From: an uncultured Ruminococcus sp.
GTDB taxonomy: Bacteria > Bacillota > Clostridia > Oscillospirales > Acutalibacteraceae
Assembly: GCA_902800065.1 (NCBI GenBank)
Contig: CADCDE010000005.1
Coordinates: forward strand, 1 to 64,000
Direction of reading: 5' to 3'
DNA length: 64,000 nucleotides
Shown here: piece after piece, positions 7,197-14,522 of the stretch
How positions within the stretch are numbered: the first letter of the stretch is position 1
Layout: every line of letters begins with the position of its first letter
The notes under the pieces: model-generated
Seen by the model: only the letters and a program-made list of their open reading frames with translations
What the model was told of the DNA's origin: nothing
Database searches by the model: none
Made by a program: the position numbers and the translations under genes

Positions 7197-8704
7197 TGGA
7201 AGTAAAAACTTTAAAAGACCTTGTGTATCGTGCGGCTGAATTGTTCGGAGATGAGCCATGGGTGCGTGAAGCCAAGAAAAAAGATATGGTCGAGCATAGT
7301 TATAAGCAATTCAAGGAGGATGCTGATAAAGTAGGTGCATGGCTTGAGGATAAGTTCGCCGATAGAGTCCATGCGGCAGTTGTCGGCTTGACGAGCTATG
7401 AATATCTTGTAGCATGGTTCGGTATACAGGCAAGCGGAAATGTATCCGTACCGTTGGATTGTGCCAACAATGCAGAGAAAATAGCTGATGAAATAAACCG
7501 TTCCGACAGTGAAGTGCTTTTCCTTGATGACAAGCATGAAAATGACCTTGATACATTCAAATCACTATGTCCGAAGGTGAAATACTATATCCATATCCAC
7601 AAAAAGACGGATAATATGCTGTATTTGGGTGATATAATAAGCGAATACAAGGATAAAGAACCGACAAAAAGCTCGGCTGAATCTGATGTTGCAGCGATAC
7701 TTTTTACATCGGGTACAACAGGTCTGAGCAAGGGTGTAATGCTCTCAAACGGAAATCTGGTTGATAATGCGACCTGTGAGCCTGATGAGGGTTATCACGG
7801 ATTTACGAGAATGACAGTTCTCCCTGTACATCATATATTCTGTTTTACCTGTGATATTCTTTGCAGTCTTTGGTATGGCAGAACTGTTTGTGTCAACGAT
7901 TCTCTTATGAGAATAGTCAAGAATCTGAAAATATACAGACCTACAGAAGTAACTTTTGTGCCCATGATAGCAGGCTCTATCCTTACAAGAATGAATCAGC
8001 TTGCACAGGGCGGTGCAGATAAGAAAGCGATAGGTAAAGAAGTTTTCGGTGAGGATTTCAGAGTCATGTATACAGGCGGTGCTTATCTCAGCCCGAAAAT
8101 TATTGAGGGATATAAGGAGTACGGCATAAAGGTTTCACAGGGCTATGGTATGACAGAATGTTCTCCGAGAATATGCACGGGCGTAGTTGACTGTCCCGAA
8201 CCTGAATCGGTCGGAAGAATAGTTCCTCACTGTGAAGTAAAGATAGTTGACGGTGAGATATGGGTAAAGAGTCCGTCAGTCATGCAGGGATACTATAAGA
8301 ATCCCAAGGAAACGGCAAAGTCACTTACGCCTGATGGCTGGCTTATGACGGGTGACTTGGGTTATCAGAAAGACGGCTATGTATTCATCACGGGAAGAAA
8401 GAAGAATCTGATAATTCTTTCAAACGGAGAGAATGTATCTCCTGAGGAGATAGAAAATCAGTTTGCATATTTTGCTCCTATAAAAGAGATAGTTGTCTAC
8501 GATAAACAGGGACTTATCACGGCAGAGGTATTCCCTGATCCCGATTATGAAAGTGCAGATATAAAGGCGGAGATACAGGCTAAAATTGATGAAGTCAATG
8601 ATAAATTCCCTGCAGCAAAGCATATTGTAAATCTCGTTATCAGAGACAAGGAATTTGAAAAGACAGCATCAAGAAAAATAATTCGTTCAAGCGTTACTGG
8701 TTAA
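7193..8704 (+). CDS. AMP-forming acyl/aminoacyl ligase (ANL superfamily)
   Basis: A 503-residue adenylate-forming enzyme with all core motifs: ILFTSGTTGLSKGVMLSN (P-loop-like A3), YGMTECSP (A5), TGDLGYQKDGYVFITGRKKN (A7/A8) and the C-terminal lysine in KTASRKIIRS (A10). It activates a carboxylate as the acyl-AMP and should load it on the neighbouring carrier protein. The sequence looks closer to fatty-acyl ligases than to NRPS A domains, so a fatty acid is the more likely substrate, but this is an inference. Two overlapping ATG codons (7193, 7196) are possible starts. A strong terminator follows the gene. Confidence 0.88.
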   Translation: MMEVKTLKDLVYRAAELFGDEPWVREAKKKDMVEHSYKQFKEDADKVGAWLEDKFADRVHAAVVGLTSYEYLVAWFGIQASGNVSVPLDCANNAEKIADEINRSDSEVLFLDDKHENDLDTFKSLCPKVKYYIHIHKKTDNMLYLGDIISEYKDKEPTKSSAESDVAAILFTSGTTGLSKGVMLSNGNLVDNATCEPDEGYHGFTRMTVLPVHHIFCFTCDILCSLWYGRTVCVNDSLMRIVKNLKIYRPTEVTFVPMIAGSILTRMNQLAQGGADKKAIGKEVFGEDFRVMYTGGAYLSPKIIEGYKEYGIKVSQGYGMTECSPRICTGVVDCPEPESVGRIVPHCEVKIVDGEIWVKSPSVMQGYYKNPKETAKSLTPDGWLMTGDLGYQKDGYVFITGRKKNLIILSNGENVSPEEIENQFAYFAPIKEIVVYDKQGLITAEVFPDPDYESADIKAEIQAKIDEVNDKFPAAKHIVNLVIRDKEFEKTASRKIIRSSVTG

Positions 8705-8717
8705 ATTATAAAAACAT

Positions 8718-8753
8718 GGCGGTTAAACCGAAATAAAGGTTTAGCCGCCTTTT
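8718..8753 (+). terminator. Rho-independent terminator after the ligase gene
   Basis: GGCGGTTAAACC (8718-8729) pairs with GGTTTAGCCGCC (8738-8749), followed by TTTT. The flippase starts only 16 bases later, so it may be expressed by read-through or partly attenuated. Confidence 0.8.
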
Positions 8754-8768
8754 GAATGGGATGGTCGT

Positions 8769-10271
8769 TTGAAGATTGATCAGAAAAAGTCAGGTATTGT
8801 TCTTTCATACATTTCTCAGGGAATACTGATATTGTCGGGGGTAATATATACACCTGTCATGCTGAGATTGTTGGGACAAAGCGAATACGGTCTGTATCAG
8901 CTTGTTTTTTCGACAGTCTCATATATGAGTCTTCTCAGCTTTGGTTTTTCGGCATCATATATACGGTTCTATTCAAGAGCAAAAGCAAAAAATGATGATA
9001 ATGAAATAAGCAGGATAAACGGTATGTTTTTGCTGATATTTGTTGTGCTTTCTATTATTTGCTGTTTTTGCGGAGCCGTGATGATAAGCAATATCAGGCT
9101 GATATTTTCGGGAGGACTGAGTGACGGGGAATATGAGACCGCAAGGCTCCTCATGGGAATTATGGTATTCAGTATGGCTCTGACATTTCCGAACAGTGTT
9201 TTTGAGGCTGTTATTTCAGCACATGAAAAATTTTTCTTTCAGAAGCTGATTGCTGTAATACAGAATATACTGAATCCGTTTCTTGCATTGCCTTTGCTCA
9301 TAATGGGATATAGCTCGACAGCACTGGTGTGTGTTTCAGCTTTTCTGACACTGTGCAGACTGACGGTCAATATTTGGTTTTGTATAAGGAAACTCCGTGT
9401 CAGATTTATTTTCAGAGGTTTCAGACCAAGATTATTCAGGGAAATGTGGGGATTTACATTTTTTATTTTTCTGAATCAGATAATAGACCAGATAAATTGG
9501 AGCGTAGATAAATTTTTGCTTGGCAGGATTTCAGGTACTGCAGCAGTAGCGATATATTCTCTCGGCGGACTGATAAATACAATGTATCTGACGTTTTCAA
9601 CATCGGTATCGGGAGTTTTTATACCGCAGGTCAACAGGATAGTAGCTGAATCTGATGATAATAACAGGCTGACGGAATTGTTTATAAAAGTCGGGCGTAT
9701 ACAGTTTATGATACTGTCGGTCATTCTCACGGGATTTATTTTCTTTGGAAAGCAGTTTATGGTATTATGGGGAGGAGAGGAATTTTCCGAATCGTACCTT
9801 GTGGCATTGTTTCTAATAGTTCCTGTCACTGTACCGTTGATACAAAATATAGGGATAGAGATACAGCGGGCAAAAAATAAGCATAAAGCGAGGTCAATAG
9901 TGTATTTTTTTATTGCAATGGGAAATATATTCATAAGTATACCGCTGATAAAGCTGTTCGGCTGTACGGGTGCTTCAATGGGTACGGCAATTTCATTGAC
10001 GGCAGGAAATATAATTTTTATGAATTGGTATTATTATAAGCATATAGGTCTTGATATAAAGCTGTTTTGGAAAAATATAGCAGGAATGGTGAGAGGTATG
10101 ATTGTTCCTTGTATAGTGGGGGTATTTATAATGCTATTTGTGCCGATATATAATTGGCTTGTTCTGGGGGGATATATTGTCTTATATTCACTGATATATT
10201 TGATTTCCATGTATTATTTGGGTATGAATGACAGCGAAAAAAATTCATTAAAAAACGTGAGTTCGACATAA
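8769..10271 (+). CDS. Flippase of the MOP superfamily (polysaccharide/lipid exporter type)
   Basis: A 500-residue protein with 12-14 hydrophobic segments of the Wzx/RfbX-like polysaccharide export family: SYISQGILILSGVIYTPVML at the start, then ..QSEYGLYQLVFS, and FTFFIFLNQIIDQINWSVDKFLLGR in the middle. These proteins move lipid-linked or amphiphilic molecules across the membrane. It follows the condensation/ACP/ligase genes on the same strand, which suggests it exports their product, although a terminator intervenes. The start codon is TTG (8769) with only a weak ribosome site. The last codons (NVSST and stop) lie in a 100-bp interspersed repeat, so the C-terminus may be repeat-derived. Confidence 0.82.
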   Translation: MKIDQKKSGIVLSYISQGILILSGVIYTPVMLRLLGQSEYGLYQLVFSTVSYMSLLSFGFSASYIRFYSRAKAKNDDNEISRINGMFLLIFVVLSIICCFCGAVMISNIRLIFSGGLSDGEYETARLLMGIMVFSMALTFPNSVFEAVISAHEKFFFQKLIAVIQNILNPFLALPLLIMGYSSTALVCVSAFLTLCRLTVNIWFCIRKLRVRFIFRGFRPRLFREMWGFTFFIFLNQIIDQINWSVDKFLLGRISGTAAVAIYSLGGLINTMYLTFSTSVSGVFIPQVNRIVAESDDNNRLTELFIKVGRIQFMILSVILTGFIFFGKQFMVLWGGEEFSESYLVALFLIVPVTVPLIQNIGIEIQRAKNKHKARSIVYFFIAMGNIFISIPLIKLFGCTGASMGTAISLTAGNIIFMNWYYYKHIGLDIKLFWKNIAGMVRGMIVPCIVGVFIMLFVPIYNWLVLGGYIVLYSLIYLISMYYLGMNDSEKNSLKNVSST

Positions 10272-10352
10272 CTGAAAAATATTCTGACAATGATGAAATG
10301 AAGTATGTCATTCCGAACGCAGTGAGGAATCTTCAAAAGATTCTTCGTCGCT
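10253..10352 (+). repeat. 100-bp direct repeat, left copy (type C element, AACGTGAGTTCGA end)
   Basis: Starts AAACGTGAGTTCGACATAAC and ends TTCTTCGTCGCT. It differs at one base (A/G in GACATAA versus GACGTAA) from 20062-20161. It contains the GTCATTCCGAAC...GAGGAATCTTC core shared with the other repeats and overlaps the flippase stop codon. Confidence 0.92.
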
Positions 10353-10361
10353 AAATAGAAA

Positions 10362-10398
10362 GTCCCTTTGCCGTTGAGTGGACTGACGGCAAAGGGAC
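10362..10398 (-). terminator. Rho-independent terminator after metY
   Basis: GTCCCTTTGCCGT (10362-10374) pairs perfectly with ACGGCAAAGGGAC (10386-10398). On the minus strand it is followed by a T-rich stretch. Confidence 0.75.
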
Positions 10399-10426
10399 AG
10401 ATTTATTGAGATGTGCGTGAAGATGA

Positions 10427-11713
10427 TTATTTATTGACAGCGTTAAAACCGTTCTCAAGGTCGGCAATTATATCATCAATATGCTCTGTGCCGATTGACA
10501 GACGAATGGTGTTTGGTTTGATGTTTTGTTCAAGAAGTTCTTCTTTTGAGAGTTGTGAATGAGTTGTTGATGCAGGGTGGATAACAAGGCTTTTTACATC
10601 GGCAACATTTGCAAGAAGCGAGAATATTTTGAGATTGTCGATGAATTTCCATGCTTCCTCCTGACCGCCTTTTATTTCAAAGGTGAAGATAGATGCAGCA
10701 CCGTTGGGGAAATATGCTTCATAGAGTGCATGGTCGGGATGGTCTGGGAGAGATGGATGGTTGACTTTTTCTACTTGAGGATTGTTGGAGAGATATTCAA
10801 CGACTTTTTTGGTATTTTCAACGTGTCTGTCAAGACGGAGTGAAAGAGTCTCAACGCCCTGAAGCAAAAGGAAAGCATTGAATGGGGAAATGGATGCACC
10901 TGTATCACGCAGGAGAATTGCACGGATATAAGTCACGAATGCTGCAGAACCGACAGCATCATAGAATGATATTCCGTGATAGCTTGGGTTCGGCTCAGCG
11001 ATATGCGGATATTTGCCGCTTGTTTTCCAGTTGAATTTGCCTGATTCCACGATGATGCCGCCGAGAGTAGTACCATGACCGCCGATGAATTTTGTTGCAG
11101 AATGTACAACGATATCTGCACCGTGTTCGATAGGTCTGATAAGATACGGTGTGCCAAACGTATTGTCAACTACAACGGGTAAGCCGTGTTTGTGAGCAAT
11201 ATCTGCAATAGCATCAATATCCGGAATATCACTGTTGGGGTTGCCGAGGGTTTCGAGATATATGGCACGGGTATTTTCTTTGATAGCGTTTTCGACCTCG
11301 GAAAGATCGTGAGCATTGACGAAGGTGGTTTCAACGCCGTACTGGGGGAGTGTATGGGAGAGGAGGTTGTAGCTGCCGCCATAGATGGTTTTCTGAGCCA
11401 CGATATGACCGCCGTTAGCAGCGAGTGCCTGTATTGTATATGTGATTGCAGCAGCACCTGAAGCAACTGCAAGAGCGGCACTGCCTCCTTCAAGGGCAGC
11501 AATTCTTTTTTCGAGGACATCCTGAGTAGAGTTTGTAAGTCTGCCATAGATATTTCCTGCATCAGCGAGACCGAAACGGTCAGCGGCGTGCTGTGAATTA
11601 TGGAATACATAGGATGTTGTCTGATATATCGGAACTGCTCTTGAATCTGTTGCGGGGTCTGCCTGTTCCTGTCCTACATGAAGCTGTAATGTTTCAAATT
11701 TATAGTTACTCAT
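10427..11713 (-). CDS. metY: O-acetylhomoserine sulfhydrylase (PLP enzyme)
   Basis: A 428-residue Cys/Met-metabolism PLP enzyme, full length for MetY. Visible features are FETLQLHVGQEQADPATDSRAVPIYQ at the N-terminus in two parts, the YGRL.NST..VLE substrate loop, the cofactor-binding VVDNTFGTPYL and the PLP lysine in SATKFIGGHG. It makes homocysteine from O-acetylhomoserine and sulfide (or cysteine from O-acetylserine), giving direct sulfhydrylation for methionine synthesis in the cytoplasm. The ribosome site is AAAGGAG. A consensus promoter overlapped by an inverted repeat and a short Cys-containing leader ORF precede it, so it is probably regulated by sulfur or methionine status. Confidence 0.93.
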   Translation of the reverse strand: MSNYKFETLQLHVGQEQADPATDSRAVPIYQTTSYVFHNSQHAADRFGLADAGNIYGRLTNSTQDVLEKRIAALEGGSAALAVASGAAAITYTIQALAANGGHIVAQKTIYGGSYNLLSHTLPQYGVETTFVNAHDLSEVENAIKENTRAIYLETLGNPNSDIPDIDAIADIAHKHGLPVVVDNTFGTPYLIRPIEHGADIVVHSATKFIGGHGTTLGGIIVESGKFNWKTSGKYPHIAEPNPSYHGISFYDAVGSAAFVTYIRAILLRDTGASISPFNAFLLLQGVETLSLRLDRHVENTKKVVEYLSNNPQVEKVNHPSLPDHPDHALYEAYFPNGAASIFTFEIKGGQEEAWKFIDNLKIFSLLANVADVKSLVIHPASTTHSQLSKEELLEQNIKPNTIRLSIGTEHIDDIIADLENGFNAVNK

Positions 11714-11745
11714 AGTTATTGTCTCCTTTTATTATTTTTGATTGT

Positions 11746-11832
11746 TTATAAAAAAGTTTTCTGACATATATCGGAGCATGGCATTCGATATTGGTCTGCA
11801 CTATATTTTCTTTTATATGTTTTGTGGAGCAT
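11746..11832 (-). CDS. 28-codon leader ORF upstream of metY
   Basis: ATG at 11832 with a full AGGAGG ribosome site nine bases upstream, reading MLHKTYKRKYSADQYRMP and then CSDICQKTFL before TAA. It lies inside the metY leader transcript and stops 33 bases before the metY start. Two Cys and two Met residues stand out. A leader peptide sensing charged tRNA is possible but unproven; it could also be a small translated ORF of another kind. Confidence 0.5.
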   Translation of the reverse strand: MLHKTYKRKYSADQYRMPCSDICQKTFL

Positions 11833-11881
11833 TTTTATTTACCTCCTGAAAATATTGGAATTGTTTTTATGGAATGAATGT

Positions 11882-11910
11882 ATTATATCACAGTTAACCT
11901 ATCATGTCAA
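11882..11910 (-). promoter_or_regulatory. Consensus sigma-A promoter for metY
   Basis: On the minus strand, TTGACA (11910-11905), a 17-base spacer and TATAAT (11887-11882), so the metY leader is about 160 bases long. Confidence 0.85.
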
Positions 11911-11915
11911 TAGGT
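11897..11915 (-). promoter_or_regulatory. Operator-like inverted repeat over the metY -35 box
   Basis: ACCTAT, seven bases, ATAGGT: a perfect 6-bp inverted repeat enclosing the TTGACA. The position fits repression. The shape resembles sites of Rrf2-family regulators such as CymR, but the regulator is not identified. Confidence 0.6.
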
Positions 11916-11929
11916 ATTGTAGATTTTTA

Positions 11930-11976
11930 TTAAAAAAAATAAAAAAGGCTGTACTCATTTTATTCAGTACAGTCTT
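11930..11976 (-). terminator. Rho-independent terminator after the HTH-superoxide reductase gene
   Basis: On the minus strand GACTGTACT pairs with AGTACAGCC around a loop and is followed by a long T-rich run down to 11930. Confidence 0.8.
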
Positions 11977-11982
11977 TTGGAT

Positions 11983-12567
11983 TCATACTTTAATTTTAAA
12001 TAAACCGTGTCTGGAACAGTATGCGTATAAATATTTTACACGGTTTATCCTGAATCTTGCTTCACAGTTTCCTTCTGGGTATAATTTTACGAATTGTATT
12101 CCGTTGTCTGATATTGCTGTAAGAAAAGATATATAATGTTCCTTTGTCATCTGATGTCTGACAGTGACATAATATTCATTTTCTATTTTTTCAAAATTGA
12201 TAAAATGATCTTTATCAGGTGTTTCGGGTTCAAGCGGAGGAAGTGTTATTCCGCAGCAGCTTATCAGAGCTGTACCAATGGAATTTATAACATTGCCGCA
12301 GATTGGACATACATAAAATACATTTTTGAACATATTGGAGGATATATTTTCATTTTGTACGGGATTTCCCGATATCAATTCAATAACAGAAACATCAAGA
12401 GCCTTGGAAAGAGGTTCAATAAGGCTTATGTCTGGAAATCCCTGAGCTGTTTCCCATTTGCTGACGGCTTTGCTGCTGACAAATATTTTTTCTGCAAGCT
12501 CCTCTTGTGTCATTTTTTTGCTTTCACGAAGACGGCGTATTGTAATGCCTGTGATATATTTGTCCAT
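11983..12567 (-). CDS. XRE-type HTH regulator fused to a desulfoferrodoxin/superoxide-reductase-like domain
   Basis: A 194-residue two-domain protein. Residues 8-63 are an XRE helix-turn-helix (RRLRESKKMTQEELAEKI.VSSKAVSKWE). Residues 85-194 resemble desulfoferrodoxin: a CPIC (87/90) and CC (104/105) four-cysteine rubredoxin-like site, then His121, His138 (HQM), His144 (EHY), Cys184 and His187 (YCSRHG). This is the full His4Cys1 ligand set of the superoxide reductase catalytic iron. The protein could sense or scavenge superoxide and control transcription in response. It is divergent from the GH3 cassette. A 5-bp inverted repeat in the intergenic region may be its operator. The start has an AAAGGAG site. 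Confidence 0.87.
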   Translation of the reverse strand: MDKYITGITIRRLRESKKMTQEELAEKIFVSSKAVSKWETAQGFPDISLIEPLSKALDVSVIELISGNPVQNENISSNMFKNVFYVCPICGNVINSIGTALISCCGITLPPLEPETPDKDHFINFEKIENEYYVTVRHQMTKEHYISFLTAISDNGIQFVKLYPEGNCEARFRINRVKYLYAYCSRHGLFKIKV

Positions 12568-12621
12568 AGTTTCATCTCCTTTCGTGATACAAGTTTATCA
12601 TACGGACATACAAAAATCCAC

Positions 12622-12634
12622 CTACGCATCGTAG
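12622..12634. promoter_or_regulatory. Short inverted repeat between the divergent regulator and GH3 genes
   Basis: CTACG, three bases, CGTAG. It lies about 55 bases upstream of the HTH-superoxide-reductase gene, near where its -35 should be, so it is a candidate autoregulatory site. Confidence 0.4.
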
Positions 12635-12669
12635 ATTTGATAGCTTTATTATGGTGAAGAATTTTGTTA

Positions 12670-12698
12670 TTGACTTTAAAGCTGCTGGGTGGTATAAT
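12670..12698 (+). promoter_or_regulatory. Sigma-A promoter for the GH3 leader or a small RNA
   Basis: TTGACT at 12670-12675, a 17-base spacer and TATAAT at 12693-12698. Transcription should begin near 12705. Confidence 0.75.
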
Positions 12699-12704
12699 AC
12701 AATG

Positions 12705-12788
12705 GTATGAGATAGAAGTGCTTTTATTAAAAAAAGATCAATAAATCACAGGCTGTATGCACTTTCAGTATACAGCCTGTTTTTTTTG
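12705..12788 (+). ncRNA. Short transcript ending at a terminator: leader attenuator or small RNA
   Basis: Between the promoter and the GH3 ribosome site there is a perfect 11-bp terminator stem (12748-12758 with 12770-12780) followed by eight T. The predicted product is about 80 bases. GAAGTGC at 12715-12721 could pair with GCACTT in the terminator loop. Either GH3 expression depends on read-through or this is a free small RNA. No known riboswitch class is recognised. Confidence 0.45.
12748..12787 (+). terminator. Strong intrinsic terminator in front of the GH3 gene
   Basis: ACAGGCTGTAT pairs perfectly with ATACAGCCTGT, followed by TTTTTTTT. The GH3 ribosome site (GGGAGGAG) starts about 17 bases further on. 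Confidence 0.85.
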
Positions 12789-12818
12789 AAGGATAAAGTT
12801 TTTGGGAGGAGAAATTTG

Positions 12819-14510
12819 ATGAATTGGCTCGAAAAAGTAAAGAACTTTATAGTTATACGTGCAGTCGCAATTTATGGAGGATGCCACATAAAAAAATATT
12901 TCTCACAAAGCAAAAAAGCCGATAAATTCAGTGAAAAAATGCTTTTGAAGCTTTTGAAAAAAAATAAGAATACCGAATTTGGCAAAAAATACGGTTTTGC
13001 CGACATAAAATCTGTTAAGGAATATCAAAAGAAAGTTCCGTATACATCTTATGAAGATTATCAGGAGTATCTTGACAGAACTGCCGAAACAGGTGAACAG
13101 AATCTTATTACTTCTGACAAGATAAGCTTTTTTGCCAAAACATCTGGTACAACGGGTGTTACCAAAAGAATACCTGTTGTTGATAATTCTTATAAGCCCT
13201 ATATGGGCTGTGTTGCATATAACTATACATTGCTTTTAAGAGAAATGAAAAGAAAAGGTGTAATATCGGGCAAGGGGCTGAATACTACGGAAACCGAATG
13301 TACATATACAAAAGGCGGTATAAGAGAGGGATTTATTTCATCTTATGCCTTGTCGAGTGCGGGAATGGTTATGAATACCATTTGTTTGCCGAGGGAAATA
13401 GACGGATACGGTGACAATATTGATATGAAGTATATAAAAGCCCGTTATTCTTTGCAGGACGCTGAATTGATATTTTTAATGGCTATCTTTATGTCAAATC
13501 TGTGTGATTTGATGAAATATATTTTTGACAATTATCAGATGCTTATAAATGACATCAGAACAGGTACTATTGATGAAAGCGTGAATCTTCCTCCCGACTT
13601 AAAAGAAAAGCTGGAAAAAAATCTCCGTCCTCTGCCTGAGAGGGCTGAACAGCTCAGACAGATATTTGTAAATGAACCCGATAAGGGAATTATCCCGAAA
13701 TTATGGAAAAATATGTCGATAATAGTTGCGATAGGTACGGGAGAATTTACGCCTTTCACGGAAAAGATGAAATATTACTGTGGTGAAGACATTGCTTTCA
13801 GCTATGGTATGTATGCTGCATCGGAAGCTGCCGTTGCTACTGCATTCAATACTGAAAACAAGGATTATATGCTTGCGATAGACGGAGGATTTTTTGAATT
13901 TCTGCCGATAGATGATGAAAATGCCACTCCTTTGCTTCTTCATCAGCTTGAAGTTGGAAAACTGTATGAAATTATTATAACGAACCGTTCGGGATTGTAC
14001 AGATACAGGATAAAAGATGTTGTAAGAGTGACGGGTTATCGTGACAAGATACCCCTGATACAGTTTGCATACAGAAAAGAACAGCTTATCAATATAACGG
14101 GTGTTAAATTGACCATTGAGCATATCACAACTGCAATAAAAAATTTCCAGAAGCAGATAGGAGTAAGAATATCGGATTACAGTCTTTATACCGATACAGA
14201 CTTTACTCCGTGGAGGATAGTGGCATTTATAGAATTTGAAAATGATATTCCAAAAAATATTGAAAGTGAAGTCAGGGAATTTTTTGACGAGGAACTTGCC
14301 AAAGTAAATCCCGAATACGGCAGAATGTTGAAAATAGGAGAGTGTTCCAAGTCATTTGTATGTGCTGTGAAAAAAGGGACTTATGCCGAATACCGCAAAT
14401 GGAAAGTGAAGCACGGTGCTTCCGAAAATCAGGTCAAAACAATACGCTTTATAGATACAAAGGAAAAACTCGAATTTTTCAAAAGCTGTACAGAGCATTA
14501 TTATAATTAA
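12819..14510 (+). CDS. GH3-family acyl-adenylate amidosynthetase
   Basis: A 563-residue protein of the GH3 family (named for plant auxin-conjugating enzymes). The ATP-binding FFAKTSGTTGVTKRIPV, the YGMYAASEAAV motif, GGFFEFLPID and the hallmark SGLYRYRIKDVVRVTGY are all present in order. GH3 enzymes adenylate a carboxylic acid and pass the acyl group to an amine such as an amino acid. The bacterial substrates are not settled. ATG 12819 has a GGGAGGAG ribosome site; an upstream TTG sits in the terminator. It leads a run with an Ntn amidase and an ABC exporter, suggesting it makes an amide that is hydrolysed or exported by its neighbours. Confidence 0.87.
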   Translation: MNWLEKVKNFIVIRAVAIYGGCHIKKYFSQSKKADKFSEKMLLKLLKKNKNTEFGKKYGFADIKSVKEYQKKVPYTSYEDYQEYLDRTAETGEQNLITSDKISFFAKTSGTTGVTKRIPVVDNSYKPYMGCVAYNYTLLLREMKRKGVISGKGLNTTETECTYTKGGIREGFISSYALSSAGMVMNTICLPREIDGYGDNIDMKYIKARYSLQDAELIFLMAIFMSNLCDLMKYIFDNYQMLINDIRTGTIDESVNLPPDLKEKLEKNLRPLPERAEQLRQIFVNEPDKGIIPKLWKNMSIIVAIGTGEFTPFTEKMKYYCGEDIAFSYGMYAASEAAVATAFNTENKDYMLAIDGGFFEFLPIDDENATPLLLHQLEVGKLYEIIITNRSGLYRYRIKDVVRVTGYRDKIPLIQFAYRKEQLINITGVKLTIEHITTAIKNFQKQIGVRISDYSLYTDTDFTPWRIVAFIEFENDIPKNIESEVREFFDEELAKVNPEYGRMLKIGECSKSFVCAVKKGTYAEYRKWKVKHGASENQVKTIRFIDTKEKLEFFKSCTEHYYN

Positions 14511-14522
14511 GCGGAGGATATT

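Noticed and set aside
12136..12657. A 173-codon plus-strand frame
   Set aside because: Antisense to the HTH-superoxide-reductase gene, aromatic-rich and without a ribosome site.
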